This document shows positions 38,385 through 40,441 of a stretch of DNA of 40,441 nt, one piece after another. Source of the stretch: RGIG8775 sp045128735. Its GTDB lineage: Bacteria; Bacillota; Clostridia; Oscillospirales; CAG-272. Both the position numbers and the translations under genes were made by a program. The stretch lies in NCBI GenBank assembly GCA_045128735.1, contig JBGVRT010000135.1:1-40441 (forward strand), written 5' to 3'. The number at the start of each line of letters is the position of its first letter. Position 1 is the first letter of the stretch. The notes under the pieces are model-generated. The model made no database searches. It saw nothing but the letters and a program-made list of their open reading frames with translations, and was not told the origin of the DNA.

Positions 38385-39311
38385 TTGAATACCAAAAACA
38401 TGATAATCTACTATGACATTAACCGCTCGTGTCCTCCCGGTCGGATTGTAGTCTCCCATGACTGCGACGTGAACACGCGCACGGTCGAGGTTTTCTTCCG
38501 TCAGGGCGTGATTCCGCTTGCGATCTCAACGGACTGCACTGCAAAGGCGGCGTTTGTCGAACGGCAGACCAACATTCTGATTAATGACAATGTGCCTTGC
38601 ACTGTCTCGAAAAGCGGCACGGTGCTGATTCCTGTTGATAATCTCCACCGTCAAGGCAGATTTGACATGAGCATTGAGTTGACCGTCACCAATCAAGACG
38701 GCGAAAAGGTGCTTGTGACGCCCTTCCCCATGTGGATCACCGTCAACGGATCCATTCTGAACGAAGCCGAAGTCACCGAGGAAAGCAAGGGAACTGTGCC
38801 GGAACTGCTCGAAGCGGCAAAGGGAGCGCTTGACTTAGCCGGCATAGAATCAGGTGAAGTAAATGCAAACGGCACAATCACATTCACTAGACCGAACGGC
38901 ACAACATTCCCCACAACGGGCGAGAGTGTTATTGGCAAGCAGGGCAACAGTGTGACAAATGCTGAAATCCTCAACAATAATTTGATTATTCACATCGGCG
39001 TTTTGCAGCCTGACGGAACGATTCTCGACACTCCCATCAATGTGGGTAGAGTTGTCGGTCAGACTGGTGCAAAAGGTCAGCACGGCGACGGATATACAGC
39101 AGCACAAGTTAATGCAGACGGTGATCTGATTATGACCGAGGTTGTGTATACTGCGCAGGGGTCAACACCAATGGTGCGTCAAATCAATCTCGGACATGTG
39201 GTAGGCGCTGACGGTCAGGATTATGTGCTGACACCGCAAGACAAGACCGACATTGCAAACATAGTTCTGCAACTGCTTCCGACGACAGAGGGGGTAGAAT
39301 ATGGCAATTAA
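38385..39311 (+). CDS. Second BppU-type baseplate protein
   Basis: TTG 38385 is 7 bases after GAAGG; the ATG at 38400 has no ribosome site. The 308-residue product has a BppU-like N-terminal domain (CDVNTRTVEVFFRQGVIPLAIS, FDMSIELTVTNQDGEKVLVTPFP), a linker, then short Gly-rich repeats (GSVIGKQGNSVTNAEI, GQTGAKGQHGDGYTAAQV). The gene is a shorter relative of the baseplate gene before it, so the phage has two attachment proteins of this kind. Confidence 0.82.
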   Translation: MNTKNMIIYYDINRSCPPGRIVVSHDCDVNTRTVEVFFRQGVIPLAISTDCTAKAAFVERQTNILINDNVPCTVSKSGTVLIPVDNLHRQGRFDMSIELTVTNQDGEKVLVTPFPMWITVNGSILNEAEVTEESKGTVPELLEAAKGALDLAGIESGEVNANGTITFTRPNGTTFPTTGESVIGKQGNSVTNAEILNNNLIIHIGVLQPDGTILDTPINVGRVVGQTGAKGQHGDGYTAAQVNADGDLIMTEVVYTAQGSTPMVRQINLGHVVGADGQDYVLTPQDKTDIANIVLQLLPTTEGVEYGN

Positions 39312-40441
39312 CAATCCAATTATTACTGACTCCAATTGGCTCCAAGCTACGGCTGTCGCAATTCAAAATAAAGACGGCGGTAGTAAAATAGAAGTTCCTG
39401 ATTTTGCAAGCAGGATTGACGCATTACCATCGGGCGGTACTACTGTGAAAAAAGCGGTCAACTTCTACACGTTTAAGGGTTTGGATTATTCCTACACGGC
39501 AGAGGAAGCGGCAGCGCTGACAGAAATGCCGGAGCCGCCAATGATCGAAGGATTCACGTTTCAAAAGTGGAGCGGCTGGACGGTCGAAAAGATCAAAACA
39601 TGGCTTGAAAATCACGATTCAGGCGAGTTGAGTGTAGGCGGTCTATACGTCACTACTGACGGACATACCAGAATCAAAATGCACTTACGTGAGCCGCAAA
39701 TGGCGAGTTTTCCAATGCCGTTTTGTATTCAGCAAATGGCTGGTACTGTTGTCATTGATTGGGGCGACGGATCTACGCCCGAAACGATAACAGCGGCAGG
39801 AATTTATTCCCATACATGGCAAGTTAGCCAATATCCTGCTGATGTTGTTATTGATATTGATTATACGCCGTCCGGATCAACTAAATTGGTGCTCGGACGT
39901 GCGGTTGGCTCAACAACTTACGGACTTTTCAACAACGAGCCGTATTATGCAAGTTGCGTGACTGAGGTTGAATACGGCACGAATAATGATTTTTCGGCAT
40001 ATTCAGCTACATTCAGAAACTGCTCTCACTTAAAAACTATCAATATTCCGTTTGGGTTTAGCATTATCAGCAATTCTGCGTTCCAAAACTGCACCAACCT
40101 AGCCTTGACAGTGCTGCCTGACGGCGTGACGAGTATCGGCAATAATGCGTTCCAAAGCTGCACCAATCTCGCCTTGACTGTTCTTCCTGATGGTTTGACG
40201 AGTATCGGCAGTAATGCGTTCAGTGGTTGCGCCAACCTAGCTTTGACAGTCCTGCCTGATGGATTGACTAGTATTGGCAGTTCTGCGTTCAGTGGTTGCG
40301 CCAACCTAGCTTTGACAGTCCTGCCTGATGGATTGACGAATATTGGCATTTCTGCGTTCCGAAACTGCACCAACCTAGCCTTGACTGTTCTTCCTGATGG
40401 TTTGACGAGTATCGGCAGTAATGCGTTCTATGGTTGCACCA
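39301..40441 (+). CDS. LRR (BspA-like) tail fibre, 5' part; continues at 1-268
   Basis: ATG 39301 follows AGAGGGGGT and overlaps the previous stop by 11 bp. The first 90 residues look like a fibre shaft/attachment domain (NNPIITDSNWLQATAVAIQNKDG); then comes a domain with VVIDWGDGSTPETI...YSHTWQV, as in BspA-type surface proteins; then from about residue 240 come 23-residue leucine-rich repeats (LTVLPDGLTSIGSNAF). The frame runs off the end of the window and continues at position 2, giving 445 residues in all. Likely receptor-binding fibre. Confidence 0.9.
   Translation, partial: MAINNPIITDSNWLQATAVAIQNKDGGSKIEVPDFASRIDALPSGGTTVKKAVNFYTFKGLDYSYTAEEAAALTEMPEPPMIEGFTFQKWSGWTVEKIKTWLENHDSGELSVGGLYVTTDGHTRIKMHLREPQMASFPMPFCIQQMAGTVVIDWGDGSTPETITAAGIYSHTWQVSQYPADVVIDIDYTPSGSTKLVLGRAVGSTTYGLFNNEPYYASCVTEVEYGTNNDFSAYSATFRNCSHLKTINIPFGFSIISNSAFQNCTNLALTVLPDGVTSIGNNAFQSCTNLALTVLPDGLTSIGSNAFSGCANLALTVLPDGLTSIGSSAFSGCANLALTVLPDGLTNIGISAFRNCTNLALTVLPDGLTSIGSNAFYGCT
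40095..40441 (+). repeat. 69-bp tandem repeats in the LRR fibre
   Basis: Units start at 40095, 40164, 40233, 40302 and 40371, exactly 69 bp (23 residues) apart; the last one equals 1-69. Adjacent units are nearly identical in DNA, so the array is recent and able to change in number by recombination or slippage. Short-read assembly could have collapsed or miscounted it. Confidence 0.92.
40371..40441. repeat. Terminal direct repeat (right copy), circular overlap
   Basis: Identical to 1-71. See the left copy; together they show that the sequence is a closed circle of 40,370 bp with the join placed inside the fibre repeat array. Confidence 0.85.

Noticed and set aside
40026..40373. A minus-strand frame with NPSGRTVKARL repeats
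   Set aside because: It is the reverse of the LRR repeats of the fibre gene and has no start signal.
40095..40441. Diversity-generating retroelement target
   Set aside because: No reverse transcriptase gene or template repeat is visible in the window, and differences between repeats are not concentrated at adenines.

Overview
This window is a complete, circularly closed genome of a temperate siphovirus (or an excised prophage) of about 40.37 kb. The first and last 71 bases (1-71 and 40371-40441) are identical, and one reading frame, the leucine-rich-repeat tail fibre, runs through the join. The modular order, HK97-type head genes, frequent GTG/TTG starts with strong AAGGAGG ribosome sites, an r1t-type holin and a GH25 lysin point to a host in the Bacillota, most likely a gut Clostridia lineage. 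The host cannot be named more precisely from the sequence alone.

Layout: (1) The fibre end, two small proteins, a coiled-coil membrane protein, holin, GH25 endolysin and an EcoRI-type DNA methyltransferase (1-3052, plus strand). (2) The attachment region (3053-3476), which carries the 3' end of a tmRNA or tRNA-Ala gene with its terminator, flanked by repeated integrase arm sites. (3) A leftward lysogeny operon (3477-6920): zinc-ribbon tyrosine integrase, DEDDh exonuclease-BRCT protein, lipoprotein and an S24-type repressor, with a predicted antisense small RNA in the integrase leader. (4) A divergent switch (6921-7300) with two good promoters and three matching operator palindromes, then a Cro-like protein. 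(5) A rightward early region (7316-22043) with an embedded leftward membrane-protein gene, a BRO antirepressor, a cassette of four related Cys-rich small proteins, a PP-loop (PAPS-reductase-like) enzyme, an ATPase / PD-(D/E)XK nuclease / SSB / ERCC4-nuclease recombination set, a primase zinc-finger protein and a DUF927 ATPase, a striking iteron origin (18389-18700), a short RusA-like resolvase, a sigma-4-like regulator, an ASCH protein and many very small genes. A strong terminator at 22077-22113 closes it. (6) Packaging and structural genes (22198-40370): HNH, TerS, TerL, portal, ClpP-type protease, HK97 capsid, connectors, tail tube, frameshifted tail chaperones, tape measure, Dit, Tal, two BppU-like baseplate proteins and the repeat fibre.

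How it works together: the repressor, probably opposed by the Cro-like protein and the BRO protein, decides between the leftward lysogeny operon and the rightward early operon. Replication probably starts at the iterons next to the DUF927 ATPase, with SSB and the nuclease set supporting recombination. The late genes form one transcription unit that passes through the circle join and ends at the lysis genes and methyltransferase. The most unusual things seen are the iteron origin, the SSB-like acidic tip on the DUF927 protein, a clamp-binding-like tail on the PP-loop enzyme, the Cys-rich cassette whose conserved C-termini double as ribosome sites for the next gene, the predicted antisense RNA at int, a 308-bp convergent gene overlap, and repeat expansions in both tape measure and fibre.
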